From Pleurocapsa sp. MO_226.B13 (GTDB taxonomy: Bacteria; Cyanobacteriota; Cyanobacteriia; Cyanobacteriales; Xenococcaceae), in assembly GCA_030064795.1 (NCBI GenBank), contig JASJEI010000004.1, positions 1 through 64,000 on the forward strand: 64,000 nucleotides of DNA, given 5' to 3'. A program made the translations under genes and the position numbers. Within the stretch, counting starts at the first letter, position 1. Each line of letters begins with the position of its first letter. The notes beneath the pieces were generated by a model that was not told where the DNA came from, made no database searches, and saw only the letters and a list, made by a program, of their open reading frames with translations. This document shows positions 9,551 to 17,712 of the stretch, one piece after another.

Positions 9551-9655
9551 TTTAAAAATACTAATGCTGAAATTGTCATTCAAGAATGGATAGAAACAGC
9601 TAAAGAATTAGGGCGTTCGATACCTGAGCCTAAAGGTAGAGTAATGTTCGTTTAA
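9551..9655 (+). pseudogene. 3' fragment of a HicB-like antitoxin gene
   Basis: The frame after a stop at 9548 reads NAEIVIQEWIETAKELGRS then IPEPKGRVMFV and stops. This is the typical C-terminal end of HicB antitoxins. The N-terminal half and any hicA are absent. The last codons belong to the 48-bp repeat that is also found upstream of yefM. Confidence 0.7.
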
Positions 9656-9679
9656 CTATATTTGTGCAATCGCTCTATT
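9632..9679 (+). repeat. Right copy of 48-bp direct repeat
   Basis: This is the partner of 8775-8822. It starts inside the HicB-like fragment, so the repeat probably arose by duplication of this gene end when the YefM/YoeB module was gained. Confidence 0.85.
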
Positions 9680-9732
9680 TTTAATAATTAGTTTAGGGAA
9701 TGCGATTTCAATTATATTTCAACAAAATATTA

Positions 9733-10065
9733 TCACTCGCCTTCGATTAATATGTCTACCTTATTTTCAATTGACATTAGCCTGCGTAAAATAGTTGGAC
9801 GATCTTCATCCATACTGGTTAACATTCTATTTTGTGCCTCTTCTATTCTTGTTAGTCTGGCTACGGTATCTTCTAATCTGACAATAGTATCTTCTAATCG
9901 CTTCATTCTCTCTTCGTGTTCCAGGCGATCTGTAGCGCGTTGTTCCATCATCGCTTGAATAGCACGAGAATTCGATTCTACAATAAGTTTTGTTTCCTGT
10001 TGTTGTATGACAGTTGACTCTAGGAGTCTTTCTATTCTATCTAAGCGGTTGCTACTGTTTGTCAT
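9733..10065 (-). CDS. Small coiled-coil protein
   Basis: The gene encodes 110 aa, highly charged, with heptad spacing through most of its length (RLEDTIVRLEDTVARLTRIEE). There is no membrane segment or signal peptide. It belongs to a cyanobacterial family of small coiled-coil proteins of unknown role. A broken paralogue lies at 40012-40311, sharing AIQAM(M/I)EQ-ATDRL, a (S/A)MDED core and an ILRRLM-IE C-terminus. A fragment of another paralogue lies at 10189-10233. The start ATG gives MTNSSNRLDRIE, which matches the paralogue start. Confidence 0.7.
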   Translation of the reverse strand: MTNSSNRLDRIERLLESTVIQQQETKLIVESNSRAIQAMMEQRATDRLEHEERMKRLEDTIVRLEDTVARLTRIEEAQNRMLTSMDEDRPTILRRLMSIENKVDILIEGE

Positions 10066-10188
10066 TGATATACTATAAGAAAGTTTTTTGTGTTTTGGGA
10101 AGCTTCCTTTTTAATTTTATTACAGCGATCGCTCTATTTTGAATAATCAGTTTAGGTAGTGCAATTTTAATTATATTTCAGCAGAATA

Positions 10189-10233
10189 TTATCGATCACG
10201 TTCGATTAATCTGTCTACTTTGTTTTCAATTGT
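10189..10233 (-). pseudogene. 3' fragment of a second copy of the coiled-coil gene
   Basis: The minus strand reads TIENKVDRLIERDR and stops at 10189, closely matching the C-terminus of the 9733-10065 protein (SIENKVDILIEGE). The similarity continues into the downstream spacer: about 100 bp at 9669-9771 matches 10128-10231 at roughly 80 percent by eye. This marks a decayed tandem duplication. Confidence 0.7.
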
Positions 10234-10640
10234 TAAGGTTGATAACCTAGTTGTTTTAGAAAGTTTTCGATTCTAGTAATTCTAGTTTCTAGACTTAATT
10301 TTTCTATTTTAGTCGTATTTAATTGTTTTACTACTGTAAGAAAATCCGACCAACTACGACCGTATTTTTGCTTTCCATATATTTTTTGATATGCGAGCTT
10401 GGCATTTTTGAGACTGCCATATTGTTGGAGAAAATACTCTTTAGTTAAATTAGAGTTCAAGTCATTCTTGCTATCTTCTATAGTATTTGTATTATCTAGC
10501 GATTTCCCTTCGTTAATTTGAAGGTCGCGATCGCTTAATTCTCTTGCTGCAACTAGGGCTGTATTTTTAAAGGCGTTATCGTAAGCAACTGCACTGTTTT
10601 TTAGCTCATCTCTTATTTGTTTGAGTTTATTAAGTACCAT
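10233..10640 (-). CDS. Hypothetical protein, second of a coiled-coil pair
   Basis: The gene encodes 135 aa, Lys/Asn-rich and largely helical. A YGSLKNAKLAYQKIYGKQKYGRSW segment (in two parts, about residues 74-97) looks like a conserved motif. The C-terminus (TRITRIENFLKQLGYQP) is a short coiled coil. There is no signal peptide or membrane helix. It starts 13 bp after the stop of the 171-aa gene, so the two are co-transcribed. No family is recognised. It may work with the upstream coiled-coil protein. Confidence 0.6.
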   Translation of the reverse strand: MVLNKLKQIRDELKNSAVAYDNAFKNTALVAARELSDRDLQINEGKSLDNTNTIEDSKNDLNSNLTKEYFLQQYGSLKNAKLAYQKIYGKQKYGRSWSDFLTVVKQLNTTKIEKLSLETRITRIENFLKQLGYQP

Positions 10641-10653
10641 GATTTAAACTAAA

Positions 10654-11169
10654 TTAATTTAATAAACTACGATTGATAGAAGCTGGATCGGTAAACATTT
10701 GAGGATATTCTCTTTCATCTAGATTGAGTTCATCATCAATTATTTCTTCCTCAAATAAAAGTTTTTCTGCCTCTTTGATTAAGTCAGCTTTGTTGGCATA
10801 GGTGATTTGATTAATGCGATCGCAAGCTTGTTTAAATTCATCAATTCTAGCGATAACATTCTCTAATTCTAATAAAGCTTTATCTCTCGATTCTTGGGCT
10901 ATTTTAGCATCTCGAACTGCATTTAGTAATGCTGTTTGTTTTTGTTTTACTTCCTGACTTTGTTCGTCTCTTTGCTGACAAACAATTTTGTTATTAGATT
11001 TAAGCACTGTTATTTCTTTTTGTAGCTCTTTTTGCTGTTGGCGATATCTCTTAGTCCAACCTTTATAGGCGCGAACGCGGTTTTTTAACGTTTTTAATTC
11101 ACGTTGAACATTAAAAATAGTACTTTCAACTCTTTTAATTTCCTTGACTATTTTGTAGTGATTGGGCAT
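10654..11169 (-). CDS. Hypothetical coiled-coil protein, first of a pair
   Basis: The gene encodes 171 aa. Residues about 5-120 are a near-continuous coiled coil (IKRVESTIFNVQRELKTL, then QQQKELQKEITVL). A short acidic stretch (FEEEIIDDELNLDE) and a non-helical tail follow. It is predicted cytoplasmic. It forms an operon with the gene at 10233-10640. It lies between the YoeB module and pnkp on the opposite strand. The function is unknown. Confidence 0.6.
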   Translation of the reverse strand: MPNHYKIVKEIKRVESTIFNVQRELKTLKNRVRAYKGWTKRYRQQQKELQKEITVLKSNNKIVCQQRDEQSQEVKQKQTALLNAVRDAKIAQESRDKALLELENVIARIDEFKQACDRINQITYANKADLIKEAEKLLFEEEIIDDELNLDEREYPQMFTDPASINRSLLN

Positions 11170-11540
11170 GACTTCTTATATGTAACCTATAACAAATATG
11201 GTAAAAGCCTTCTTAAGAAACAGCTATGACTGCGATCGCATTGCGATTAAGATCTAAACAGGAAAATTTTTTGTTCGATCTTTGTATAAATTAACTATCG
11301 TCAAAATGTTCCTTTTTTATATGATTTATTAAATGAAAAATACCTTGATAAGATTCATCTAAATCTCTTTACGTCTTTACGTCTTTGCGTCTTTGCGTCT
11401 TTGCGAGAGATATTCAAGAACATACTAATTTTTCTTGAACTGCTGAATATCTCATAACCACAATAGAAAAAATCAATCATAATTGATATGGTAACAATTT
11501 CTTGTGTTTATTTACCGTAGCTCAATCTAGTCGTTAAAAA
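11170..11540. other. Spacer with octamer repeat, pnkp upstream region
   Basis: This 371-bp region lies between divergent genes. It holds a HIP1 site near 11232 and a tandem octamer repeat at 11367-11406. The promoter for pnkp should lie here. No clear box is seen. Confidence 0.5.
11367..11406 (+). repeat. Octamer tandem repeat (CTTTRCGT)5
   Basis: Five consecutive 8-mers occur: two CTTTACGT, two CTTTGCGT and one CTTTGCGA. It lies about 135 bp upstream of the pnkp start. Confidence 0.9.
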
Positions 11541-14105
11541 ATGCAGATAACTTTCCCAGAATTATCCTTAATCGTTTTAATTGGTGCATCTGGCGCGGGA
11601 AAATCTACCTTTGCCCGACAGCATTTTAAACCTACGGAAATTCTTTCTTCCGATTATTTTCGCGGTTTAGTATCAGATGATGAAAATGACCAAACGGCGA
11701 CTAAAGATGCTTTTGATGTCTTGCATTACATTTTAGAAAAACGATTAGTAGCAGGGAAGTTAACCGTAATTGATGCTACCAATGTCCAACCAGAAAGCCG
11801 TAAGCCACTACTCAATCTAGCGAAACAATATCATTGTTTTGCCAATGCAATAGTTTTTAATCTTCCTGAGTCTATCTGTCAGGAGAGAAATAAGCAACGC
11901 CCTAATAGACAGTTTGGATCTCATGTAGTCAGAAATCATACTCGTAGTTTAAGACGCTCTTTGGGTAATTTAAAACGGGAGGGTTTTAGGTTTATTTATA
12001 AACTGTCTTCGGTCGAGGAAATAGAAACGGTGGAAGTTATCAGACAACCGATGTGGACAAACCGCAAACACGATCGCGGTGCTTTTGATATTATTGGTGA
12101 CGTGCATGGTTGTTGTGATGAATTGGAGAAGTTATTAGAGCAACTCGGTTATGTAGCCGAAGCAAGTAATAGTAATCCCGATTCTTTCTGGCACTATCCC
12201 GTTTACAAACATCCTCAAGGGCGTAAAGCGATATTTTTGGGAGATTTAGTCGATCGCGGAGAACGAATTTTAGATACCCTCAAGCTGGTACATAATATGC
12301 AAGAGGCTGAGTCTGCTTTATGTATCTGTGGTAATCACGAGAATAAACTGATGCGAAAGCTTAAGGGGAAGAATGTCAAGCTCAATCATGGTTTAGAGCA
12401 AACTATGGCGGAAATGGAGACAATAACGCCAGAACAACAACAGGAAATTAATACCTGGTTGAAATCTCTTATTAGTCACTATGTTTTAGATGATGGTAAA
12501 TTAGTCGTCGCCCACGCAGGTTTGCGGGAAGAATTACAGGGTAGGGGTTCGGGATACGTGCGTAGCTTTGCTTTATACGGGGAAACCACGGGAGAAATCG
12601 ATGAGTTTGGTTTACCCGTGCGCTGCGAATGGGCGAGAGAGTATCGCGGTAAAGCAATGGTTGTCTACGGTCATACTCCCGTATTAGAAGCAGAATGGTT
12701 AAACAACACTATTGATATCGATACGGGATGTGTTTTTGGTGGGAAGTTAACCGCCCTGCGCTATCCCGAAAGAGAATTAGTTGGTGTCAAGGCTGCTAAG
12801 GTATATTGCGAACCTGTAAAACCCCTGGATGCAGAAACTAGTAGCAACAGCATTCAACAACAACAGGATGTTTTAGATATTAAAGATGTAACGGGGAAAC
12901 GATTTATCTCGACTCGAATACACCATCAGGTTACCATCCGCGAAGAACAAAGTATTGCTGCTTTAGAAATAATGAGTCGCTTTGCGGTAAATCCTAAGTG
13001 GTTGATTTATCTTCCCCCTACCATGTCACCCGTAGCCACATCCAAGTTACCCGAATTTTTAGAATATCCGACTGAGGCTTTTAGTTATTATCAACAACAG
13101 CATATTTCTCAAGTTATCTGCGAAGAAAAACACATGGGTTCGCGGGTTGTAGTTGTGTTGTGTCGCGATGAGACTGTCGCCGAAAAACGCTTTGGAATTA
13201 AAGATGAAGGAATTGGAGTTTGTTATACCCGTACGGGGAGAAAGTTTTTTAACAACCAAGAATTAGAAACTGAATTACTCAACCGTCTTAATAACGCTTT
13301 GACAGAAAGTAACTTTTGGGATAATCTAAATACAGACTGGGCATCCTTTGACTGCGAACTAATGCCTTGGTCGGCTAAAGCTCAAGAATTACTCAAACAA
13401 CAATATGCCCCTGTAGGTGTGGCTGCTAAAAAAGGACTTAGTACGGCAGTCGCTCTTTTAAAACAAGCGAAAAATAGAGGCATAGAAGTTAGCAATCTCT
13501 TGACTCGCTATCAACAAAAAGCAGAATTACCCGAAAAATATATCAAAGCTTACCGTCAATATTGCTGGACTGTTAACGACATTAACGATCTCAAACTCGC
13601 ACCCTTTCATATTTTAGCGACAGAAGGATTTGCTCATACCAATAAACCCCATAGTTGGCATATGTCCCAAATTGCTAACTTCTGTCAGGCTGAGGAATTA
13701 TTACTAGCGACTAAATACAAAATCGTCGATCTTCAAAACCAATCAGAAATCAAAGCTGCAACTAATTGGTGGCTAGAAATGACTGATGCTGGTGGAGAAG
13801 GGATGGTAGTTAAACCAATGAACTTTATTAGCCGTCAGGGAAATAAACTAATACAGCCTGCGGTTAAATGTCGGGGTGCGGAATATCTAAGGATCATCTA
13901 CGGTTTAGAATACTCCCTACCAGAACATCTAGAACGCCTAAAACAAAGAGGTTTGGGCAAAAAGCGATCGCTTGCTTTAAGAGAATTCGCCCTCGGTGTA
14001 GAAGCTTTAGAAAGGTTTGTCAACCACACACCCCTAAGACAAGTTCATGAATGCGTCTTCGGGGTTTTAGCATTGGAAAGCGAACCAGTCGATCCTAGAT
14101 TGTAA
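11541..14105 (+). CDS. pnkp: Pnkp: polynucleotide kinase-phosphatase-ligase for RNA repair
   Basis: The gene encodes 854 aa, the usual length for bacterial Pnkp. Domains in order are as follows. A 5'-OH kinase has P-loop GASGAGKST at residues 15-23. A binuclear metallophosphatase has GDVHGCCDE (about 186), GDLVDRGERI, CGNHENK and GHTPVLEAEW. A C-terminal RNA ligase/adenylyltransferase has nucleophile lysine in EEKHMGSR (about 528) and a late GEGMVVKP motif. It heals both ends of cut RNA and seals them. The ligase normally needs Hen1, which is encoded at 5295-6698. It is complete, with no frameshift or missing catalytic motif seen. Confidence 0.96.
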   Translation: MQITFPELSLIVLIGASGAGKSTFARQHFKPTEILSSDYFRGLVSDDENDQTATKDAFDVLHYILEKRLVAGKLTVIDATNVQPESRKPLLNLAKQYHCFANAIVFNLPESICQERNKQRPNRQFGSHVVRNHTRSLRRSLGNLKREGFRFIYKLSSVEEIETVEVIRQPMWTNRKHDRGAFDIIGDVHGCCDELEKLLEQLGYVAEASNSNPDSFWHYPVYKHPQGRKAIFLGDLVDRGERILDTLKLVHNMQEAESALCICGNHENKLMRKLKGKNVKLNHGLEQTMAEMETITPEQQQEINTWLKSLISHYVLDDGKLVVAHAGLREELQGRGSGYVRSFALYGETTGEIDEFGLPVRCEWAREYRGKAMVVYGHTPVLEAEWLNNTIDIDTGCVFGGKLTALRYPERELVGVKAAKVYCEPVKPLDAETSSNSIQQQQDVLDIKDVTGKRFISTRIHHQVTIREEQSIAALEIMSRFAVNPKWLIYLPPTMSPVATSKLPEFLEYPTEAFSYYQQQHISQVICEEKHMGSRVVVVLCRDETVAEKRFGIKDEGIGVCYTRTGRKFFNNQELETELLNRLNNALTESNFWDNLNTDWASFDCELMPWSAKAQELLKQQYAPVGVAAKKGLSTAVALLKQAKNRGIEVSNLLTRYQQKAELPEKYIKAYRQYCWTVNDINDLKLAPFHILATEGFAHTNKPHSWHMSQIANFCQAEELLLATKYKIVDLQNQSEIKAATNWWLEMTDAGGEGMVVKPMNFISRQGNKLIQPAVKCRGAEYLRIIYGLEYSLPEHLERLKQRGLGKKRSLALREFALGVEALERFVNHTPLRQVHECVFGVLALESEPVDPRL

Positions 14106-14140
14106 GTATTAATTGATAATGAATAATTTTTGATAATTCA

Positions 14141-14277
14141 GTAGGGTGGCAAAAAATTACTGCGATCGCAAAATATTTTTATCTAAAAATTTGCCCGCCA
14201 TCATCGAAATTGAATTATTGGTGGGCATTACCACAAAAATATTTTCTAATTTCATTTATTGGCGATGCCCACCCTAC
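14141..14277. repeat. Inverted-repeat element, GTAGGGTGG ... CCCACCCTAC
   Basis: The left end GTAGGGTGGCAAAAA and right end GATGCCCACCCTAC are near-reverse complements. An internal GGTGGGCATTACCAC is a second inward copy. The termini resemble those at 57896-57958 and 61013-61145. It lies in the spacer after pnkp and has no coding capacity. It is probably a small non-autonomous element or REP-like sequence. Confidence 0.65.
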
Positions 14278-14457
14278 CACTATCTAATTTTAATACCATG
14301 AATTTTAATACTCATAAAAATAATATTGCCGAACTAATAGAGATTGCTTTATCTAAAAATAAATAAAAAAACAGACATCGCCAGAATAAACTACACGATA
14401 CCTGTTTAGTTCAATTACTTTTAGAAAAGTTAACGCACTGTTTTAACTTGTCACTAA

Positions 14458-14826
14458 CTATTCCGCTTCCGCTTCTGCACCAGGAACTTCGTTTTCTAGG
14501 TTCTCAATAGTATTACCAGCGTCTTCTAAACCTTGGTTAACCCCGTCTTGAACCATATCTACTCCATCTTCCGCGCTTTTTTCGAGATTTTTCAGACCAT
14601 CTTCAAGGGTTTTTTCAGCGTCTTTTGCACCTTCTTCGAGATTGTTCAGACCATCTTCGACAGCATTACCCGCATCTTCCATACCTTGCTCGACTCCTTC
14701 GACTCCCTCTTGTGCTGCATCATCTAGAGCATCGGGAGTTTCAATTGTTTGGTCGGCGCAAGCACCAAACAAAAGAGATAGAGCGACAAAGGCGGGAATA
14801 GCTACAGTTTTGACTTTGATATTCAT
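14458..14826 (-). CDS. Small acidic lipoprotein with amphipathic repeats
   Basis: The gene encodes about 122 aa from the ATG at 14826 (a second ATG 9 bp upstream is possible). A lipobox LFGAC follows a hydrophobic signal, so Cys is likely lipidated. The mature part is built of imperfect 11-residue helical units of the form D-A-G-N-A-V-E-D-G-L-N-N-L-E-E-G, rich in Asp and Glu. This resembles LEA-like or apolipoprotein-like amphipathic helices. The role is unknown. A surface-attached stress protein is a guess from composition only. Confidence 0.75.
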   Translation of the reverse strand: MNIKVKTVAIPAFVALSLLFGACADQTIETPDALDDAAQEGVEGVEQGMEDAGNAVEDGLNNLEEGAKDAEKTLEDGLKNLEKSAEDGVDMVQDGVNQGLEDAGNTIENLENEVPGAEAEAE

Positions 14827-15014
14827 TATTAACAATAGAAAAAATTTGACTAGACTACTAAGTGATACTCGAAAATTTCTCTAGAGTCAAAGGGACTCTA
14901 ACTTTTTTTCAAGTTGATAAAGTTCAATGTATTCAAAAGCTTATTAACGCTATAGGTTTCTAACTTAACTTCTAGATAGATAAATTTTGGAGAATCTTTT
15001 ATTTTTGTAAAAAC

Positions 15015-15131
15015 AGACGTAGCCCTAAAGGACTCGCGCTCGTCTAACGACTTGTGCCGCGAAGCCCTAAAGGACTAACTTCGTGTCGCAAATCCTTTAG
15101 GGCTTGCGCAACCGCATCGCATGCTACGTCT
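15015..15131. repeat. Interspersed inverted-repeat element
   Basis: The ends AGACGTAG (15015-15022) and CTACGTCT (15124-15131) are exact reverse complements. Inside, GCCCTAAAGGACT occurs twice in direct orientation (from 15022 and 15064), and once more in inverted form as ATCCTTTAGGGCTTG. The element is GC-richer than its surroundings and lies 50 bp past the hemC stop. It is probably a MITE-like element. Confidence 0.7.
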
Positions 15132-15183
15132 CTACGTAAATCTTTTTTCCCTATCCCACAATGGTCGGTAATACCAAGCTTTC

Positions 15184-16152
15184 CTAGTCTCTTCCTACTT
15201 GGGCAAAAATCTCTGCCAAAATATCACCCGCACCCTGTTGGCGTAGTTTAGCTGCTAAATCTTTACCTAGTTGTTCGGCAGTATTCCTCTTCCCACTTAC
15301 AGTATCTTTGAGTAGTTGTTTGCCATCAAGACTGGCAACCATTCCCACCAGAGTCAAAGTATCATTTTCAATATTAGTATTAACGCCAATGGGTACTTGA
15401 CAACCACCTTCTAGCTCTCTGAGAAAGGCTCTCTCGGCAGTCGTGCGATCGCTACTATCGGGGTCTTCTAAGACTTTTAAAATCTTCAGGATTTCTTCAT
15501 CTCCCTGACGGCATTCTATACCCAACGCTCCTTGTCCTACTGCATGAAGGGAAACTTCAGGAGAAATGATTTCATGAATGCGATCGCTGAAATCTAGTCT
15601 TTGCAACCCAGCTACCGCTAAGATAATGCCGTCATATTCCCCTGCGTCTAGTTTGGCTAAACGAGTATTAACATTACCGCGAATATCTTTAAATTCTAAA
15701 TGGGGATAGTGGTGACGCAACTGTGCCAAACGTCTGAGGGAAGATGTCCCAATGACTGAACCTGGGGGAAAAGTGGCTAGTTTTTTATCCTTGTGTTTTT
15801 CGTTGACCACCAATGCATCAGCAGGATCGACTCTTTTAGTGACGCAACCCAACATTAAGCCTTCGGGTAAGTTAGTCGGCAAATCTTTGAGGGAATGCAC
15901 CGCAAAATCTGTGGTGTTATTGAGCATTCCCACTTCTAATTCTTTGGTAAACAAACCTTTATCACCAATTTTTGCCAAGGGAACATCCAAGATTTTATCG
16001 CCTTGGGTACTCATTTTTTCGACTTCAAACTCAATCTCAGGGAAGTGCTTTTCTAGTTCGGCTTTAACCCAATATGTTTGTACTAAAGCAAGTTGACTTT
16101 TGCGAGTACCGATGCGCACGGTACGCTTATCAGTTTTAATGGTGGAGGTCAT
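15184..16152 (-). CDS. hemC: Hydroxymethylbilane synthase (porphobilinogen deaminase)
   Basis: The gene encodes 322 aa, full length. It joins four porphobilinogens to hydroxymethylbilane in tetrapyrrole synthesis, feeding heme, chlorophyll and bilins. Conserved segments are [14 protein letters not shown] at the N-terminus, [16 protein letters not shown] (substrate-binding arginines), [10 protein letters not shown] and [11 protein letters not shown]. The [10 protein letters not shown] loop carries the cysteine (about 250) that binds the dipyrromethane cofactor. It is monocistronic in this window. The chlorophyll-branch enzyme ChlH is encoded 28 kb away. Confidence 0.98.
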   Translation of the reverse strand: MTSTIKTDKRTVRIGTRKSQLALVQTYWVKAELEKHFPEIEFEVEKMSTQGDKILDVPLAKIGDKGLFTKELEVGMLNNTTDFAVHSLKDLPTNLPEGLMLGCVTKRVDPADALVVNEKHKDKKLATFPPGSVIGTSSLRRLAQLRHHYPHLEFKDIRGNVNTRLAKLDAGEYDGIILAVAGLQRLDFSDRIHEIISPEVSLHAVGQGALGIECRQGDEEILKILKVLEDPDSSDRTTAERAFLRELEGGCQVPIGVNTNIENDTLTLVGMVASLDGKQLLKDTVSGKRNTAEQLGKDLAAKLRQQGAGDILAEIFAQVGRD

Positions 16153-16296
16153 AGAAAGTATCTTAAAAAAATCTAATAAATCACTCGATCTAGGGTATCG
16201 CAGTTCCAGAAACGTATTAGTTAATTTTTGTTTGTTTTTTGGAGTTCAGGTAGATGAGATTTAGATCGAAGGGGAAATAAATCTTTCTTACTACTG

Positions 16297-17607
16297 ATGC
16301 CCAGACTAGATTTAGTTTTTATTATCACAGTAAAACCTCATAGTCTCTTGTTTATTAATATTACTATCTCTTTAACCTTGGTTTCTCTGCTGACAGCATA
16401 TGTCGCCTGGAATTTAGGAGCAAATGATGTCGCCAATTCTATGGGAACATCTGTGGGTTCAAAAGCAATTACTCTGACTCAGGCGATCGTTATTGCAGGA
16501 ATTTTAGAATTTACGGGAGCGGTAATCTTTGGTCAGCAAGTATCGGCGACGCTGGCGACTAAGGTGGCTAATCCCAGTCTATTTAGCGATCGCCCTCAAA
16601 CATTTTTAGTCGGGATGATTGCGGTATTACTTTCCTGTGGTTTATGGTTACAAATAGCCACTAGCAAGGGTTTACCCGTAGCCTCATCTCATGCAGTGGT
16701 AGGAGCGATCGCGGGATTTAGTTGGATAGCGATTGGTCGTGATGCGATCGCCTGGAGGAATATTGGTTTGATTTGTTTGGGTTGGATAGTGACTCCCCTC
16801 GTTAGTGCGATCGTTGCTGCTAGTTTATATAGTCTGTTGCGTTACTGGTTATTTGAACGCAATGATACTCTCCAGCAATTACAGGAATGGATTCCCTGGT
16901 TGAGTTCGGCTTTAATTGCGGTTTTTGGCATTATTGTTTTGCCGACGGTGGTAAATTTACCAGTGTTTAAATACTTTTGGTTTCCAGAGCCAACTATTAG
17001 CTTGGGAATAGGTGTTTTAGCGACTGCGGGTATTACTTTTTATGGTTGGAATCGACTAGATAAATATCAGCAACAACAATTAACAACTTCCATCTTAGAA
17101 AAGATCATGGGCAAATATCAGGTGATGAGTGCCTGTTTTGTTGCTTTTGCTCATGGCTCGAATGATGTGGGTAATGCGATCGCGCCCTTAGCAGCTATAG
17201 TATATATTTTCAATACCAATGCAGTACCAATTATGGAGCTGGATATTCCGCTGTGGATTTTAGTTTTAGGAGGATTGGGCATCGTGGCAGGATTAGCGGT
17301 GCAGGGCAAAAACGTTATTGCTACCGTGGGCGAAAATATAATTAGTTTAGTTCCTAGTACGGGTTTTTGTGCCGAAATTGCCACCGCAACTACGATTTTG
17401 CTAGCTTCTCGGATTGGCTTACCCGTTTCCACCTCTCATGCTTTAGTAGGAAGCGTCATCGGTATCGGCTTGATATCTAGCAATCAAAAAGTACGTTGGT
17501 CAACGATTAAATCGGTAGTTTTAGCTTGGGTGGTGACTCTTCCTGTCGCAGCTATTTTAGGGGCTGTTATATTTTCATTATTGTTATTGCTACCTTGGTT
17601 TTCTTAG
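16297..17607 (+). CDS. PiT-family inorganic phosphate transporter
   Basis: The gene encodes 436 aa with about 10-12 membrane helices. Both signature repeats of the PHO4/PiT family are present: GANDVANSMGTSVGSKAITL near residue 45, and AHGSNDVGNAIAPLAAI in the second half. Each is followed by a GLPVS(T/S)SHA(L/V)VG motif. The family couples Pi (or metal-phosphate) uptake to H+ or Na+. It stands alone. Residues before about 25 could be shortened if a downstream start is used. Confidence 0.93.
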   Translation: MPRLDLVFIITVKPHSLLFINITISLTLVSLLTAYVAWNLGANDVANSMGTSVGSKAITLTQAIVIAGILEFTGAVIFGQQVSATLATKVANPSLFSDRPQTFLVGMIAVLLSCGLWLQIATSKGLPVASSHAVVGAIAGFSWIAIGRDAIAWRNIGLICLGWIVTPLVSAIVAASLYSLLRYWLFERNDTLQQLQEWIPWLSSALIAVFGIIVLPTVVNLPVFKYFWFPEPTISLGIGVLATAGITFYGWNRLDKYQQQQLTTSILEKIMGKYQVMSACFVAFAHGSNDVGNAIAPLAAIVYIFNTNAVPIMELDIPLWILVLGGLGIVAGLAVQGKNVIATVGENIISLVPSTGFCAEIATATTILLASRIGLPVSTSHALVGSVIGIGLISSNQKVRWSTIKSVVLAWVVTLPVAAILGAVIFSLLLLLPWFS

Positions 17608-17677
17608 TTTTTATTTTTACTTCTCGAAAATAAATAAGAGGCAGGAAAGATAGGGGAGATAAGGGAGATAGGGAAAT

Positions 17678-17705
17678 AACTCCGAACTCCGAACTCTGAA
17701 TTCCG
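17678..17705. repeat. Heptanucleotide tandem repeat (AACTCCG-type)
   Basis: Four 7-bp units, two AACTCCG, AACTCTG and AATTCCG, lie between the convergent phosphate-permease and SLH genes. The same repeat family occurs at 20581, 26240 and 38173. Confidence 0.9.
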
Positions 17706-17712
17706 AATTTCC

